Assembly: GCA_030533445.1 (NCBI GenBank) | Contig: CM060068.1 | Location: forward strand, 15,901,479-15,965,478 | From: Cyprinodon diabolis | Lineage: Eukaryota > Chordata > Actinopteri > Cyprinodontiformes > Cyprinodontidae | Reading direction: 5' to 3' | DNA length: 64,000 nucleotides | Shown: positions 30,957 to 42,961 of the stretch, piece after piece | How positions within the stretch are numbered: position 1 is the stretch's first letter | Layout of the letters: every line of letters starts with the position of its first letter | Notes under the pieces: generated by a model | What the model was told of the DNA's origin: nothing | Database searches by the model: none | What the model saw: only the letters and a program-made list of their open reading frames with translations | Translations under genes and position numbers: made by a program

Positions 30957-32809
30957 ATGGGAGCCAATGTGAGCAAACAGACTGAGGGGTTAACGCCTGC
31001 CAAACGGGTAATAATGACACATCCATCCAATAAGCGCAAAATTCAAAAATGCATGACAGAATGGCATAAGATAACATCTGGGGAAAATCGCTGTGATCCA
31101 GCTGTGATCCAGCTTCATGCTGTGATCCAACATGAAGCTTTGATCCTTCATGCTGTGATGAAGTAGAAGAAAAATTGAGAGATAAAGATAAGAAACGAGA
31201 CCGAATGCATTTGCATAAAAAACAGAAACATGCTGAACAGAGAGATATCCTACGATATTTTAAAGTTGAACACCATAAGAGTCCAACAGCTCCCAATTAT
31301 ACCGATCATAAGCCACCACCTTATCACCCCAGCGTAGCAGGCCAGTATCCAGTAATGATAGAGAAACCAGGTAGCAAGGGAAAAATTACAGGACAACTTA
31401 AATTAGTGTTTGAAGAAGATGAGGAAGAAGCAGAAAAAGAAATGAGTAGCACGCAGCAGAAAGAGCATGACTATAGCAGTGAAGACGAAGAATCAGACAG
31501 ATCCTTAACAGGAGTAAGGAGAAGATCACGCTATAGCTACACACTACCCCCAAGACGTCGCAGACGAACCCCATATCAGAGAGGCCCCACATGCCACTCA
31601 GAACCCTGGACTAAGTTGACATATATGGATGAAACTGAATCACTGACAGAAAAATTAGACAAGGAGCTGGAGGAACTGAAGAAAGAATTTTCACTAATCA
31701 GAGGAGAAAAAGAAAGCACAAGTGAAATATCAAAGGGATATGAGAAAGACAATAGAAAAACAAAAGGAGAAGAAAAACGAAATGAAGAATTAGAAAAAGT
31801 GAAGAGAATGGAAGCAGAGCAGCTTATAAGAGATGCCCAGGCTAATTACCCAGACCAGCCAAGTCCACGGACTATGACCCTGATTGACAAAGCAGGAATA
31901 AAAAAGGGAGACGAGACGGAATGTGAGGAGGAGGCCTCAATAGAAAGTGATGTCACTGAATGGGAGGACTTTGAAACGCAGGATGAAGTCTCAGACATAC
32001 TGCCGTCAAAGAACCCATTTTATGAGGGGTCCAAAGAAAAAAGCAGGCCAGTGGCAAAAGAACAAAAGCCACTCGCAGCTGAATGTGACGTGGATCTGCA
32101 AATAGCAAGAAGCGGCCCACGCACAATGCTGACCAGGTCCCAATCACGACAGCAGAAGACAGAACAAGGTCAAGGTGGGGCTTATATAGCTCCCTTGCTG
32201 TCTAAAGGACCTCATGAAGACAGATATGTGTCATGGTCATTTATGGACATGATCACACTTGCTGGGAGACTGACCCCGTTGGCAGATGGAGCTGACAGGT
32301 GGATAGAAAAGCTGGAAGAAATCACTGGAGGCATCAACCTGGCAGCTGGAGACATCAAGGCGCTGCTAATCAAAACAGCAGGACACTCAGCAGCCAGAGA
32401 GGTGTTCGACGAAGCCCAGCTTCCAAGGGTCATGACCTCACACCAGTATGACAAGATACCATTCAACCACATAAGACCTAAGGTGTGGGCAGCCTTGAGG
32501 AGCAAATACCCCACCTGCAGTGATCTAACTAAGTTGAGACAAGAATGTTTAAAGGATAATGAAAGTCCAGCCCAGTTTCTGCACAGGTTTCAACAGAAAT
32601 GGAAAACAGAGACTGGAAGTGATGGGAATGAACAGAAAACATCTGGCCCTCTGTTCAGAACCTACATCAGAGAGGCCATGCCCAAAGAAGTACAAGCCAA
32701 ACTGGATGGAGTTGTGGGGCTCATGAAGATGGACTGGCCTCTGTTCTCTGAGCATGTTATACATTATGTAAACATGCATCGGGCCGAAAAACGGGCCTTT
32801 GAGGACTAA
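30957..32809 (+). pseudogene. ERV gag: matrix and capsid, frameshifted
   Basis: An ATG at 30957 opens with MGANVSK, a classic N-myristoylation signal of a retroviral matrix protein. That frame runs to a TAG at 31164. A block of near-repeats of CTGTGATCCAGCTTCATG at about 31090-31159 appears to have expanded and shifted the frame. The long frame (31160-32809) then encodes an acidic, Arg/Glu-rich region and a capsid-like domain from about 32220 (for example SPAQFLHRFQQKW), ending at a stop at 32807. Gag would assemble the virion core at the membrane. The copy is inactive as it stands. Confidence 0.8.
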
Positions 32810-33381
32810 AGCAAGATGCTGGCCACCAAGTTAACCCAGCTGCAGATTGGGGAATTGTCCAAAGCAAAGAAAGAGAAAGAAAACATCAAGCAGCACTGTC
32901 AGTGGCAGCCACACCTCCGACTGAGAGTGCACCAACCGGGGAGGCAGTCGTACAAGCACCAGTAGTGTCTCCTGTCATCCCTACGCCCACACAGCAGATG
33001 CAATATCCAGCAGCGCCACCTGTGGGAGGAGCCCTGCCACAGCAGACCCAACCTCAACCAGTCCCTCCTATTCATGTGCATCTAAACCAAGGAGGAGGCC
33101 CCCAACAAGCAGTGTGTGGAAGAGGACGAGGGGGGCCACCCATGCGGGGAAGATGGAGGGGAACACAAGGAGCCCCAAGAAGGCCCCCTCAAGGCCAATA
33201 CCAGCAGATGCCCCAGGCAGGTCCAGACATGGGACAACAGCGAGCGAGGCTGCAATGCTGGGGATGTGGACAAGTCGGACACATGCAAAGGGACTGCCCC
33301 ACTAACCCATGGATGGGACCTCAGCCCCCTACTGCTGGACCAGCCACCTATGGAGCAGGACAAGAGGCGTACTGGCTATAG
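32810..33381 (+). pseudogene. ERV gag: nucleocapsid part
   Basis: The nucleocapsid reading frame is open from about 32902. It is Pro/Gln-rich, then Arg/Gly-rich (GRGRGGPPMRGRWRG), with one CCHC zinc knuckle, CWGCGQVGHMQRDC, near 33257-33298. It ends at TAG 33379-33381. At least two frame changes separate it from the capsid ORF between 32807 and 32900. It would package genomic RNA. Confidence 0.8.
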
Positions 33382-33384
33382 GGG
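33376..33384 (+). promoter_or_regulatory. Gag-pro UAG codon, candidate readthrough site
   Basis: The sequence reads CTA TAG GGG. Protease sequence continues without a frame change, as in gammaretroviruses where a UAG before a GG-starting pseudoknot region is suppressed. I have not folded the downstream RNA. Confidence 0.5.
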
Positions 33385-34172
33385 TGCCCAAAGAAACCTG
33401 ATGGAGAGGCCATTCTACCTGTATTAACCCAACGCCCACAAACAGAACCCACCTTTGATGTCACTATATATGACAGCCATCATCGCTTCATGATTGATAC
33501 AGGAGCGGCCTACTCCTGTATAGGGAAAAGTGGAATTGGCCTGCCTCTCTCAGCATCAAAGATTCGAACAGTAGGTTTCTCTGGGAAGACCCAAATAATA
33601 CCCATGACTTAGCCAGTTCCCATGATTATAAGTGAAAAGACTGTGTATGCACCACTGCTTTACTCAGAAGATACGCCAATTAATCTGCTGGGTAGAGATG
33701 TGCTGTGCCAGCTCAATGCTAAAATCAAATGTACCCCTAATGGAATTTCTTTTGATGCAACAGACAACAATGAAGCCTACATGATGCCACTAGGCCCACA
33801 AATGACCCCCCAGGCAACAAGTCATGAACTAGAAGACCAAGTATTTTGGCTGAAACTAACATCACCAACTTCCTTCCTCCAACTGGAGTGGGAAACATGG
33901 AGACCCCTGATAATGAATCACTACGACATATCTAAAGAACCTTTTCTCCCTCTCCATTGTACCATGTTTTATGACAAAGGCAAAACACACGAAGACTACG
34001 AGAAAAGCTGGGATGAAGAAATTAACAACAAAACAACTGTCATCCAATACGCTGACATAGTGGTTGGACCACAAGGAGCTGCAGCTGTTGTCACATTTCC
34101 TGATAAAGATGTAGCAGTTCCAGGTTCCAGGTTACCAACTCAGCACCACATGTCACATTACTGATTACAGAC
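33382..34172 (+). pseudogene. ERV protease and start of pol, broken
   Basis: After the gag UAG the same frame continues into the protease, with the active site IDTGAAYSCIG at about 33493-33525. This is the arrangement expected for stop-codon readthrough. A second in-frame TAG at 33608-33610 breaks it. The ORF 33622-34164 covers the end of the protease (INLLGRDVL) and the start of pol. The frame is disturbed again near 34125, just before the L2 insertion at 34178. Confidence 0.78.
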
Positions 34173-34178
34173 AAGTAT

Positions 34179-35388
34179 TCAATTCAATTCATTTTATTTA
34201 TATAGCGCCAAATTCACAACACATGTCATCTCAAGGCACTTTACAGTTCAACCAGATCATACAGTCAAATTGATACAAAGTTTTCTATCCAAGGAAAACC
34301 AGTTGATTGCATTGACTCATTGACTCAAATACAATCCCTCACACTAAGCATGCTTGTAGCGACAGTGAGAGGAAAAACTCCCTTTTAACAGGAAGAAACC
34401 TCCAGCAGAACCAGGCTTAGTGTGAGCGGCCATCTGCCGAGGCCGACTGGGGTTCAAGGAGACAGAAGCAGAGATACAAAAAGCAGCTGTAAAAGGCGGC
34501 CCCGTCCAGGAAACACACAGCCAGGCAGACGAGCTCCAAGGCAGCTCCCATGCAAGAGGACGAAGAGAGCACATCCACTCAGTCACGGTCAGAGAAACAG
34601 GACCACACTGGAAAACAGGCCGATCTCCAAAATCTATAAACAAGGGTGTTGATGGAAGCAGCACAGCTGATGTTTCTTTCCAGGATGACGTCACAGCCAA
34701 ACAGGAACAGATGAGGCAAAGCTACTCTGAGGAAAAGCAGAGAGAGCAGAAGGTTAGAGATTGAACTAACAGATTCTGCAGAATAGGAGAACAGAGAGAG
34801 AATGAAGCAGAATGATGACCTCCAAAAGTCTAAGCCTATAGCAGCATAACTATAGAGATAGCTCAGGATAACCTGAGCCACCCTAACTATAAGCTTTATC
34901 AAAAAGGAAAGTTTTAAGTCTAGCCTTAAAAGTAGACAGGGTGTCTGCCTCACGGACTAAAACTAGTAGTTGGTTCCACAGGAGAGGAGCCTGATAACTA
35001 AAAGATCTGCCTCCCATTCTACTTTTAGAAATTCTAGGAACCACTAGTAAACCTGCAGATTGAGAGCGAAGTGCTCTGTTAGGAACATAAGGAACAATCA
35101 GATCTCTGATATAAGATGGAGCTTGGCCATTTAAGGCTTTATATGTGAGAAGGATTGATTTTAAATTCTATTCTTGATTTAACAGGAAGCCAATGAAGAG
35201 AAGCCAGGATAGGAGAGATATGATCTCTTTTTAATTTTCATCAGAACTCTGGCTGCAGCATTTTGGATCAGCTGAAGGCTTTTAACTACAGTTTGTGGAC
35301 TTCCTGATAGTAAAGAATTACAATAGTCCAGCCTTGAAGTAACAAATGCATGGACTAGTTTCTCAGCATCCCCCTGGACAGGAGATTT
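34179..35388 (-). other. 3' untranslated region of the L2 LINE
   Basis: Non-coding part downstream of ORF2, with the text AGGAAGAAACCTCCAGCAGAACC and GGCACTTTACAG. A diverged copy of part of it recurs at 58915-59224. Confidence 0.75.
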
Positions 35389-36120
35389 CTAATTTTTGCA
35401 ATGAAAGAAGGAAATTCTAGAAACCTCTTTGATATGGGATTTAAATGACAGGTCCTGATCAAAAACAACACCAAGATGTTTTACTTTATTATCTGAAATC
35501 AGTTTAATCCCATCCAAATGAAGTGACTGGCTAATCAGCTTCTTTTTCAGAGACTCTGGTCCAAAGACTATAACTTCTGTTTTGTCTGCATTCAGAAGCA
35601 GAAAGTTAAGAGTCATCCAGGTTTTTATGTCTTCAAGACATGCCTGTAATCTATGTAATGGGTTAGCTTCATCTGGATTTATAGACAGATATAGCTGGGT
35701 ATCATCAGCATAACAGTGAAAATTAATCCCATGCTGTCTAATAACTCTACCAATTGGGAGCATGTATAAAGTAAAGAGAATTGGTCCTAGCACTGATCCC
35801 TGTGGTACTCCACAGGTAACCTTTGATCGTGTTGAAGATCTATCATTAACATAAACAAACTGAATTCAATCAGATAGATAAGATTTAAACCAGTCTAGTG
35901 CTGTTCCTTTAATTCCAACAAAATATTCAAGTCTTTCTAAAAGAATATTATGGTCAACTGTATCAAATGCAGCACTAAGATCCAACAGGACGAGCACAGA
36001 TACAAGTCCATTATCTGAGGCCATGAGAATATCATTAGTGACTTTCACCAGAGCTGTTTCAGTGCTATGATGAGCTCTAAAGCCAGACTGAAACTCTTCA
36101 AAAAGTTCATTATGGTGTAA
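35389..36120 (-). pseudogene. L2 LINE ORF2: C-terminal RT part
   Basis: Two ORFs (35866-36048 and 35389-35793) encode RT motifs: [13 protein letters not shown] (first catalytic Asp), then [10 protein letters not shown] at the end of the gap, then [11 protein letters not shown]. They are separated by an in-frame TGA near 35864, probably a C-to-T change in a CpG codon. This continues the RT that begins at 43869 on the other side of the BEL insertion. Confidence 0.8.
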
Positions 36121-36125
36121 GTGAT

Positions 36126-36693
36126 TAATAGCGCAATCTTTCCAATAAAGATGCGTTTGGCTCTTGGTTCAGAAGCATCCAAGTTAGACTCAGTTGAGAT
36201 CTGTCAGATGTTGTTTAATGTGACCATGTAATCAGCAAACTTTCTTTCCTCTTGATCAAGACGCTTTATTTTCCAAAATCAAAACAAACTTAAATTTTCT
36301 TACCGCAACATGACGTGACAGGCAGATCATATCGGCTCATTTCGTTGCCTTTTTTTTTCACTCAAAGAAAAACAACAATATAATCAGAAGCGATCAAAAA
36401 CTGTATGGCTGCGCTGACTGGATCCAAAAGCTCACCCGGCCCCAATAGCCAACTCCAATATAATCCAGGTGCTGCAGTCACCTGTCCATAATGAAGGGGC
36501 GGAGGCGAGAAACAACGTAAATTATGAATGGCAGCAAAACACAACTAAACAAATTCATAATTTCATAATTAAGTCAGTCAACTTATACTTCAAACAAAAA
36601 TATTTCATGTTCATATATATCATACCAAAACCAGATAAAAATAGCAAACTAGAAATAAATCTTCAATCATAAATCAAGCATTTGGCTCCAACA
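36126..36693 (-). repeat. BEL 3' LTR
   Basis: 568 bp, nearly identical to 43301-43868. On the minus strand it starts TGTTGGAGCC. It is adjacent to a purine-rich tract (AGGGGCCGGAA, minus strand). Confidence 0.9.
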
Positions 36694-36839
36694 TTCCGGC
36701 CCCTAATTGGCATGCAGGTACAAATGTCAATTACATAAAACAAAATAGAGGAGCCAAAGTCTCTTTTTTTTTTTTTAAGTCTTTAAGTCTTCAAGTCAAT
36801 CGTGGGAGACTGTGGAGGAAATGTGTCAATGTTCGCACT

Positions 36840-38939
36840 TCAGTCTCCAAATGAAGCCTCCAGGAGAAGAACAAGCTTTGTTATAGGTCGACGGAGAGTG
36901 TTGGTCTTGGTCCGAACTTGCACCTGTCTTACAAATCCCTTGGCATCCGGAAAGGTTTCCGTTACTCGCCCCATTGACCAAGAACCTCTTGGAGCTGTAT
37001 CGTCAATGATCAGGACAATATCCCCTTTTTCAAAGTTTTGTGTTTTCCTTGTCCATTTGTTCCTTTGTTGTAGTTCAGGCAAATATTCCTTTATCCACCT
37101 CTTCCAAAATAATTCTGCCATGTACTGAACTTGACGCCATCTTCTCCTGCTGTAGGAATCTTCTGGGCAGAACACTCCAGGTGGTATGGAAGGGTTTGTT
37201 TTGAGAAGTAGGAGATGGTTTGGTGTCAAGGGTTCCAAATCCATGGGGTCGTTTGATGATTTTGTGATTGGTCTATCATTGATGATAGCTTCCACCTCGC
37301 AGAGTAAGGTGACGAGTCCTTCGTCGTCCAACGTTTGTTGGTTTAGGAGAGCACTGAGAATTCGTCTTATAGAACGTATTTGTCTCTCCCAGACTCCTCC
37401 ATGGTGAGATCCTGCAGGTGGGTTAAACAGCCAGGAGATGCCTTTTTTCAGTGCAGCAGTTTGAATCTGGGAATTGTTTAGAGTTTTTACAGCCTCACGG
37501 AGTTCACGCTCTGCTTTAACAAGGTTGGTACCATTATCTGACCTCATGACTTTAACAGGGCCTCTTCTGGAGACAAATCTTCTGATTGCATTAATGCAGG
37601 AATCAGTATTGAGATTATATGCAATCTCTATGTGAACTGCCCTGATAGTGAGACATGTAAAAACAACTCCATATCGTTTGACAGTAGACCTTCCACGCTT
37701 TATGTTGAATGGGCCAAAGAAATCTACACCTACGTTGGTAAAAGGCGGTTCATCTGGACTGACCCTTTCCTTTGGTAAGTCAGCCATGATCTGCTCACCT
37801 TTCCTTACATTCATCCTCTTGCAGGGGACACATTTGGCAATCACCTTTCGAATTGCTGAAGTAGCTCCTGGAATCCAAAATTTTTGCGACAGAGTGTGAC
37901 TTCTTCCATTGTGTCCAATATTCTCATGAATGTATCTAATGATGAGCTGTGTTACATGGTGGTTCTTTGGCAAGATAACAGGGTGTTTGGATTCTGATGG
38001 CATAGCAGACTTGCTTAATCTGCCACCAACTCTTATTAGTCCCTCCTGCAGAACTGGTGATAGTTTAAGGAGATGGCTGCTAGATTTCACAGCATTTCCT
38101 TTCCTTAATGCAGTCATCTCTTCTGCAAAGTTTGTTTCCTGCAAGAACATGATGATTGCATCTTCTGCTTCTTGTAGTTCTTGCACAGAGATAACTTGTT
38201 TTTCCTGTTTGTCCCTTTTATTTCCAAGAATATCCTTTTTCTTTGCAATAGCTGATGCCAGTAGAGCTTTGAAACGAAGAATCCAGGCTACTGCTCTTTT
38301 AAGGCGGTACCAGTCAGAATACCACAACAGTATCCTACTAACAGCATTTCCACTCTCTTCCAGAACAGCAACGTTTGATACAAGCACTTTAATTTCTGGA
38401 TCTTCAGGAGTGAGAGTCAAATCTGAATCTGGTGTCTTGGGCCATTCAGATTCAGGTAGCTGAAGAAACGCTGGGCCTGAAATCCAAGTCACATGGTTTA
38501 AGAAGCTTGGTACAGAAACTCCTCTTGAAGCACAGTCAGCAGAATTTAGGCTGCTGTTCACATACCTCCACTGAGAAACATTGGAAGCAGATCTAATGGT
38601 TTCGACTCGATTGGCGACAAAGGTCTTAAATCTAGAAGTTTCATTCTTTATATATTTTAGCACTGATGTGCTGTCAGTCCAGAAGACTGATGGTACGAGA
38701 GGTACTTCAAGCTCCTCTTGTAACATCCGATCCATTCTTACAGCTACAGTTGCAGCTGTGAGCTCCAACCTTGGTATGGTTATAGGCTTTAGAGGAGCCA
38801 CTCTAGCCTTGCCAATAACAAAGGCTAAGTGAACTTGTTGGTACTTATTTGACATCCTCAAATAGGAGACTGTGCCATAGCCATTTTCGCTTGCATCAGC
38901 AAATGGTGGAGCTGTGCTGAGTCCAGTTGTCCAAAACAA
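36840..38939 (-). pseudogene. BEL pol: RNase H and integrase
   Basis: The ORF is 699 codons; its first Met is an artefact of a frameshift. RNase H begins near residue 14 (FADASENGYGTVSYLR), with FWTDSTSVLKYI further on. Integrase follows, with an HHCC-like domain (CVPCKRMNVRKGE region) and a core with VGVDFFGPF, MRSDNGTNL and a later acidic residue (LCEVEAIINDRP). It is separated from the RT ORF by a stop and a one-base shift just before FADAS, so the polyprotein is not made intact. Confidence 0.85.
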
Positions 38940-39040
38940 TCAGGTTTGAGGCATCTCTTAACCTTGTAGTCTTTCAGCAAATTCATGTTTCTTAACCAGT
39001 TAGACCATTTTTGATGGAGACTTTCAGGAATCCTCTCATC

Positions 39041-42000
39041 CTATCCAAGCTTTAAATGGCAGAGTTCTTGTAAGATCTGTTTGGCAGGAAGGATGACTGG
39101 AGCCAACATTCCAAGTGGGTCAAAAATCGAACTAACCATTGATAAGATCCCACGATGAGTAAGTGGCTTGTCTTGGAGCTGAATTTTGAATTTAAATGAG
39201 TCCGTCTCAGTGCACCATTGTACACCTAGTGCTCGTTCGACAGGCAAGATATCTTGGTCAAAATCCAGGTCTCTGATTTCCTTGGCTCGGTTCTCCTCAG
39301 CTATGGAGAGAATCACTGTTTTGCTATTGCTGATCCACTTGTTCAGCTTAAAACCTCCTCTGGCACATAAAGTACTCAGGTTTGATGCGAGCGTCAGCGC
39401 TTCATCGTCATTTTCTACAGATTTGAGACAATCGTCTACGTAAAAGTTTCTGAGTATTGTAGAGATGGTTTCTGAGTTGAAGTCCACCAAGTTCTCCTTT
39501 TCACACTGCCGCAGAGCAAAGTTTGCACAACTTGGTGAAGATATAGCTCCAAATATGTGGACAACCATTTTGTACTCTTCAAGTTCTTTGCTCCAATCTC
39601 CATCTGGCCACCAGAGAAACCTTAAGAGGTCAGAGTCTTCCTCTGGGACTCTTACTTGATGAAACATCCCTTCGATATCAGCCATGAAAGCAACAGGTTT
39701 CTGTCGAAATCTAGTGAGCACACCAACAAGACTATTGGTCAAGTCAGGACCTTGTAGCAGATGGTTGTTCAAACAGGTACCCTGAAAGCCAGCACCACAA
39801 TCAAATACCACCCTTAGCTTCTGTTTTTTGGGGTGGTAAACACCATGATGTGGTATGTACCAAATCTTCCTGCTCTGGCTTGTCTTAGCCTTGTCTTCAG
39901 GTGGTAATTTAACAGCAAAACCTTTGATTAGGATGTCCGACATGAATGCTTTGTATTCTTCATAGAATTTGCTGTTCTTTGCAAACTTCCTCTTCAAGTT
40001 AAGTATCCTCTGTTCAGCTACACATTGATTGTTTGGAAATACAGTGTCATCATTCCTTAGTGGTAGACCAATACTATAATGTCCATTTACCAACTTAATG
40101 GACTTGGAGACACTGTCCATGAACAGTCTGTCCTCCTGTGACATTTCAAGGCGCTCCTCGTGTTGACGCTCTGGGAAGTCTTTTTCAATTTGTTGTTGCA
40201 TCATTTCATACAGCTTGACAACAGAAATTCTACAAGCCATAACAATGTGTTTTCCATCCTTTGTCACATTTGTCTTTCGAAAAGGACCATTTACAGTCCA
40301 ACCCAATGCAGTTTTAACAGCATATGGTCCATCTTTTTGGCTGCTTATAACTTTCCATGGCTCCAATGCGTTTGGAACATTGCTGCCAATCAGCAAACCA
40401 ATATCAGCATATATTTGAGGGAGTTTAACCTCTTTCAGATATGGCCATTGTTCCAGATCCTTTTCTGAAGGAATATTTTCCTTTTTTACAGGGATTTCCG
40501 TCTGCATATAAGTATCAGGCAAACCAATGTATTCATTGCTGTCCAAGCTGCATATTTCCAAATCAGACACAGTAGCTGTTTTGATGACTTGCTCTTTATT
40601 CATTGTGCGTAAAAGTATGTCAGTTGTCCTTCCAGTCAGTTGTAACTGTCTGAGCAGTGCCTTGGTACAAAAGCAATCAGTACTGCCTGGATCCAGGAAG
40701 GCGTATGTCATGATGGATTTGTTATTTCTTGTATTTTTCACTTTGACAGGCACAATAGCCAGGATGGATTCAGATTCATCAGCCCCCATGTCAATCAATC
40801 CTTGTTCTTTATTCTTTATTTCCAACAGACCACTTATGATAGATTTTTCTTTATTGTCTTTGTGAGCAGTTATTGCCTCACTCTTGTTAATATGCAAAGT
40901 GGTGGGGTGTTTGAGTAAACACACTTGACATGTTAGCCTTTGAGAACACACTTTGCTCATGTGCCCAGCCTCCAGACATCCAAAACATACTCCTTTTTTC
41001 TTGAGGAACTCCAACTTTTCTTTGTGGGCTTTCTTCATTAATTTGGAGCAGGAGTTAAGTTTGTGAAACCCATCACAAAATAAACAAAGCTTGCTAGCTC
41101 CTTTAATACCAGATGTGCCCAGAGAAGTGTTGCTCTCTGTTGTGGGCTCTGTGACTGGTGTTACACTAGTGACAAAACCACTTTTGCTCCTATTCTCCCT
41201 GCCAGCCCTTGGCATTTGCTGCATATTTGAGCTACCTCTTGTAGTTGGAGTTATGTCCTTTAAACTGCCAAATACTGGGTGAGATGCTATTTGAGCTTGC
41301 TTATCCACAAACTGCACCAAATCTGAAAATCTAGCTCTTCTTCTACTTTGGTCCTGTAGTTCCCAGACTTTGAATCTCCATTTTTCTTTTAGTTTGAAAG
41401 GAAGCTTTGAGATTATGGTTTTTATGTTGGCTGGATGGTCCATTTCTTCCAAATAGTCCACAGTAGTCATAGCATTGAGGCAGCCATTTAGAAATAATGA
41501 AAAACTTTTTAATGCTTCAGCATCTTCCACCTTTAAAGCTGGCCAGTTAAATGCTCTATTTAGGTAGGCTGTTGCGACTGTATAGTCATCTCCAAAGTGT
41601 TTTTTCAGCAGTCTTTTTGCCTCCTCATATCCTCTGCTGGGTGGCATATACTGGCAGCTGCGCACCAGCTCTTGTGGTTTGCCAGTTGTAAATTGCTCCA
41701 AAAAGTGAAGTCTGTCTTTGGGATTGTCTGTGCGCTCCTCAATTCCATGCTCAAAAGCCCTCATGAAAAATTGATATTCCAGTGGATCACCTTTAAAAAC
41801 TGGTATGGTGAGCGATGGTAACAATGACATATTTTGTTGTTTTACAAGAGCCTCTGTTATTTTGTTTTGTTTTTCCATGATTTCAGACAAGTTGTGTAAT
41901 TTTTCATTTCTTTGTTTAGGCATGGAATCAGATTTTTCTACGATCACAGGTGTGTGTTGTTGCACAGTCTTATTCTGCAATTGCATGTCTTGTCTCCATG

Positions 42001-42961
42001 AGTACTGCATATTTTCATCCCTGACAGTTTGTTGTGTAATTTTTGGTCTCACCACTTGTGGCTGTTGCACTTGATCTGGTAAAGACTCATGAGCACATGG
42101 AATCTGAACAGCATTTTCAAAGTATGAACTTATCCCATCCTTTCCATCTAATGCTTCAGAGCCTTGTTTTGATCCCAAAGCCTCAAGTACATTGATTTTT
42201 GCTATTGCAGCTGCAAGTTCTGTTTCCAGTTCCAGTTGTTCTTGCCTTTTTTTTAATTGTTCTTGTTGTGCCTCAAGCTCATGCTTTTTAGTTAGGGCTG
42301 CAACCCGTTCTATGATAGCAGCTCTTTCTGCTTCTGCCTTTATGCGAGCATATGAAGTGGCTGAAGTGCTTGATGCACGAGACTTTGATTTAGCCTTTGA
42401 TGTTGGGGCATTTGAAACACTGTCATTAGGGCAGATGTCATCAGAGTTTACAACACTGGGTTGCTTTCCATGTCCAACAATAGAGGATAAAGTCCTTTGA
42501 CATCCATTTTTAACATTTGGTCCAATTTCACATAACCACATTTGCACATCCTGTCCAAAATCAGTACATTTGTCAGTTGTTTGCTTAAGCCATTGACTTT
42601 GCTTTTCAAATTCCTTTTCTGGCAGAAAATCCTTCAGTGATTTTTGACATTCACATGCTTCATCACAAAGTTTGTTCATTTCATCCAAAAGACCTCTTAT
42701 TCTAGTTGCATTTTCATTTGATTGCATGAGCTCTTTCATTGTTTCCATTAGCTTTTTGGATTGTTTGCATTTTGAGTTTCTTGATTTTTGAGTGTTTGCC
42801 AAAAGCAGCTCCAAACCCTTTGCAGTGTGTTTAATAACCCTTTTTTCCTTTTGAAGTTCCATACAAGTTTCATCTTCCATTTCCGTGCGTGGCTTAACAC
42901 CGCCCCCTGGTGACTGAGGTTTAGAAAGACTTTTTGCCATGACATCTTCATCCATTTTCAT
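39041..42961 (-). CDS. BEL gag-protease-reverse transcriptase polyprotein
   Basis: The ORF is 1306 codons starting MKMDEDVM. The N-terminal half is gag, with a long coiled-coil stretch (roughly 205-260, Glu/Gln/Lys-rich) and a capsid-like region (FKGDPLEYQFFMRAFEHGI). A zinc-knuckle (CFGCLEAGHMSKVC) is followed by CQVCLLKHPTTLH. The protease site is FLDPGSTDCFC. The RT has LRVVFDCGAG, FMADIEGMFHQV (first Asp) and the FYVDDCLKS box. It ends at a TAG at 39041-39043 where related elements continue into RNase H, so the stop is probably a mutation. Confidence 0.85.
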   Translation of the reverse strand: MKMDEDVMAKSLSKPQSPGGGVKPRTEMEDETCMELQKEKRVIKHTAKGLELLLANTQKSRNSKCKQSKKLMETMKELMQSNENATRIRGLLDEMNKLCDEACECQKSLKDFLPEKEFEKQSQWLKQTTDKCTDFGQDVQMWLCEIGPNVKNGCQRTLSSIVGHGKQPSVVNSDDICPNDSVSNAPTSKAKSKSRASSTSATSYARIKAEAERAAIIERVAALTKKHELEAQQEQLKKRQEQLELETELAAAIAKINVLEALGSKQGSEALDGKDGISSYFENAVQIPCAHESLPDQVQQPQVVRPKITQQTVRDENMQYSWRQDMQLQNKTVQQHTPVIVEKSDSMPKQRNEKLHNLSEIMEKQNKITEALVKQQNMSLLPSLTIPVFKGDPLEYQFFMRAFEHGIEERTDNPKDRLHFLEQFTTGKPQELVRSCQYMPPSRGYEEAKRLLKKHFGDDYTVATAYLNRAFNWPALKVEDAEALKSFSLFLNGCLNAMTTVDYLEEMDHPANIKTIISKLPFKLKEKWRFKVWELQDQSRRRARFSDLVQFVDKQAQIASHPVFGSLKDITPTTRGSSNMQQMPRAGRENRSKSGFVTSVTPVTEPTTESNTSLGTSGIKGASKLCLFCDGFHKLNSCSKLMKKAHKEKLEFLKKKGVCFGCLEAGHMSKVCSQRLTCQVCLLKHPTTLHINKSEAITAHKDNKEKSIISGLLEIKNKEQGLIDMGADESESILAIVPVKVKNTRNNKSIMTYAFLDPGSTDCFCTKALLRQLQLTGRTTDILLRTMNKEQVIKTATVSDLEICSLDSNEYIGLPDTYMQTEIPVKKENIPSEKDLEQWPYLKEVKLPQIYADIGLLIGSNVPNALEPWKVISSQKDGPYAVKTALGWTVNGPFRKTNVTKDGKHIVMACRISVVKLYEMMQQQIEKDFPERQHEERLEMSQEDRLFMDSVSKSIKLVNGHYSIGLPLRNDDTVFPNNQCVAEQRILNLKRKFAKNSKFYEEYKAFMSDILIKGFAVKLPPEDKAKTSQSRKIWYIPHHGVYHPKKQKLRVVFDCGAGFQGTCLNNHLLQGPDLTNSLVGVLTRFRQKPVAFMADIEGMFHQVRVPEEDSDLLRFLWWPDGDWSKELEEYKMVVHIFGAISSPSCANFALRQCEKENLVDFNSETISTILRNFYVDDCLKSVENDDEALTLASNLSTLCARGGFKLNKWISNSKTVILSIAEENRAKEIRDLDFDQDILPVERALGVQWCTETDSFKFKIQLQDKPLTHRGILSMVSSIFDPLGMLAPVILPAKQILQELCHLKLG

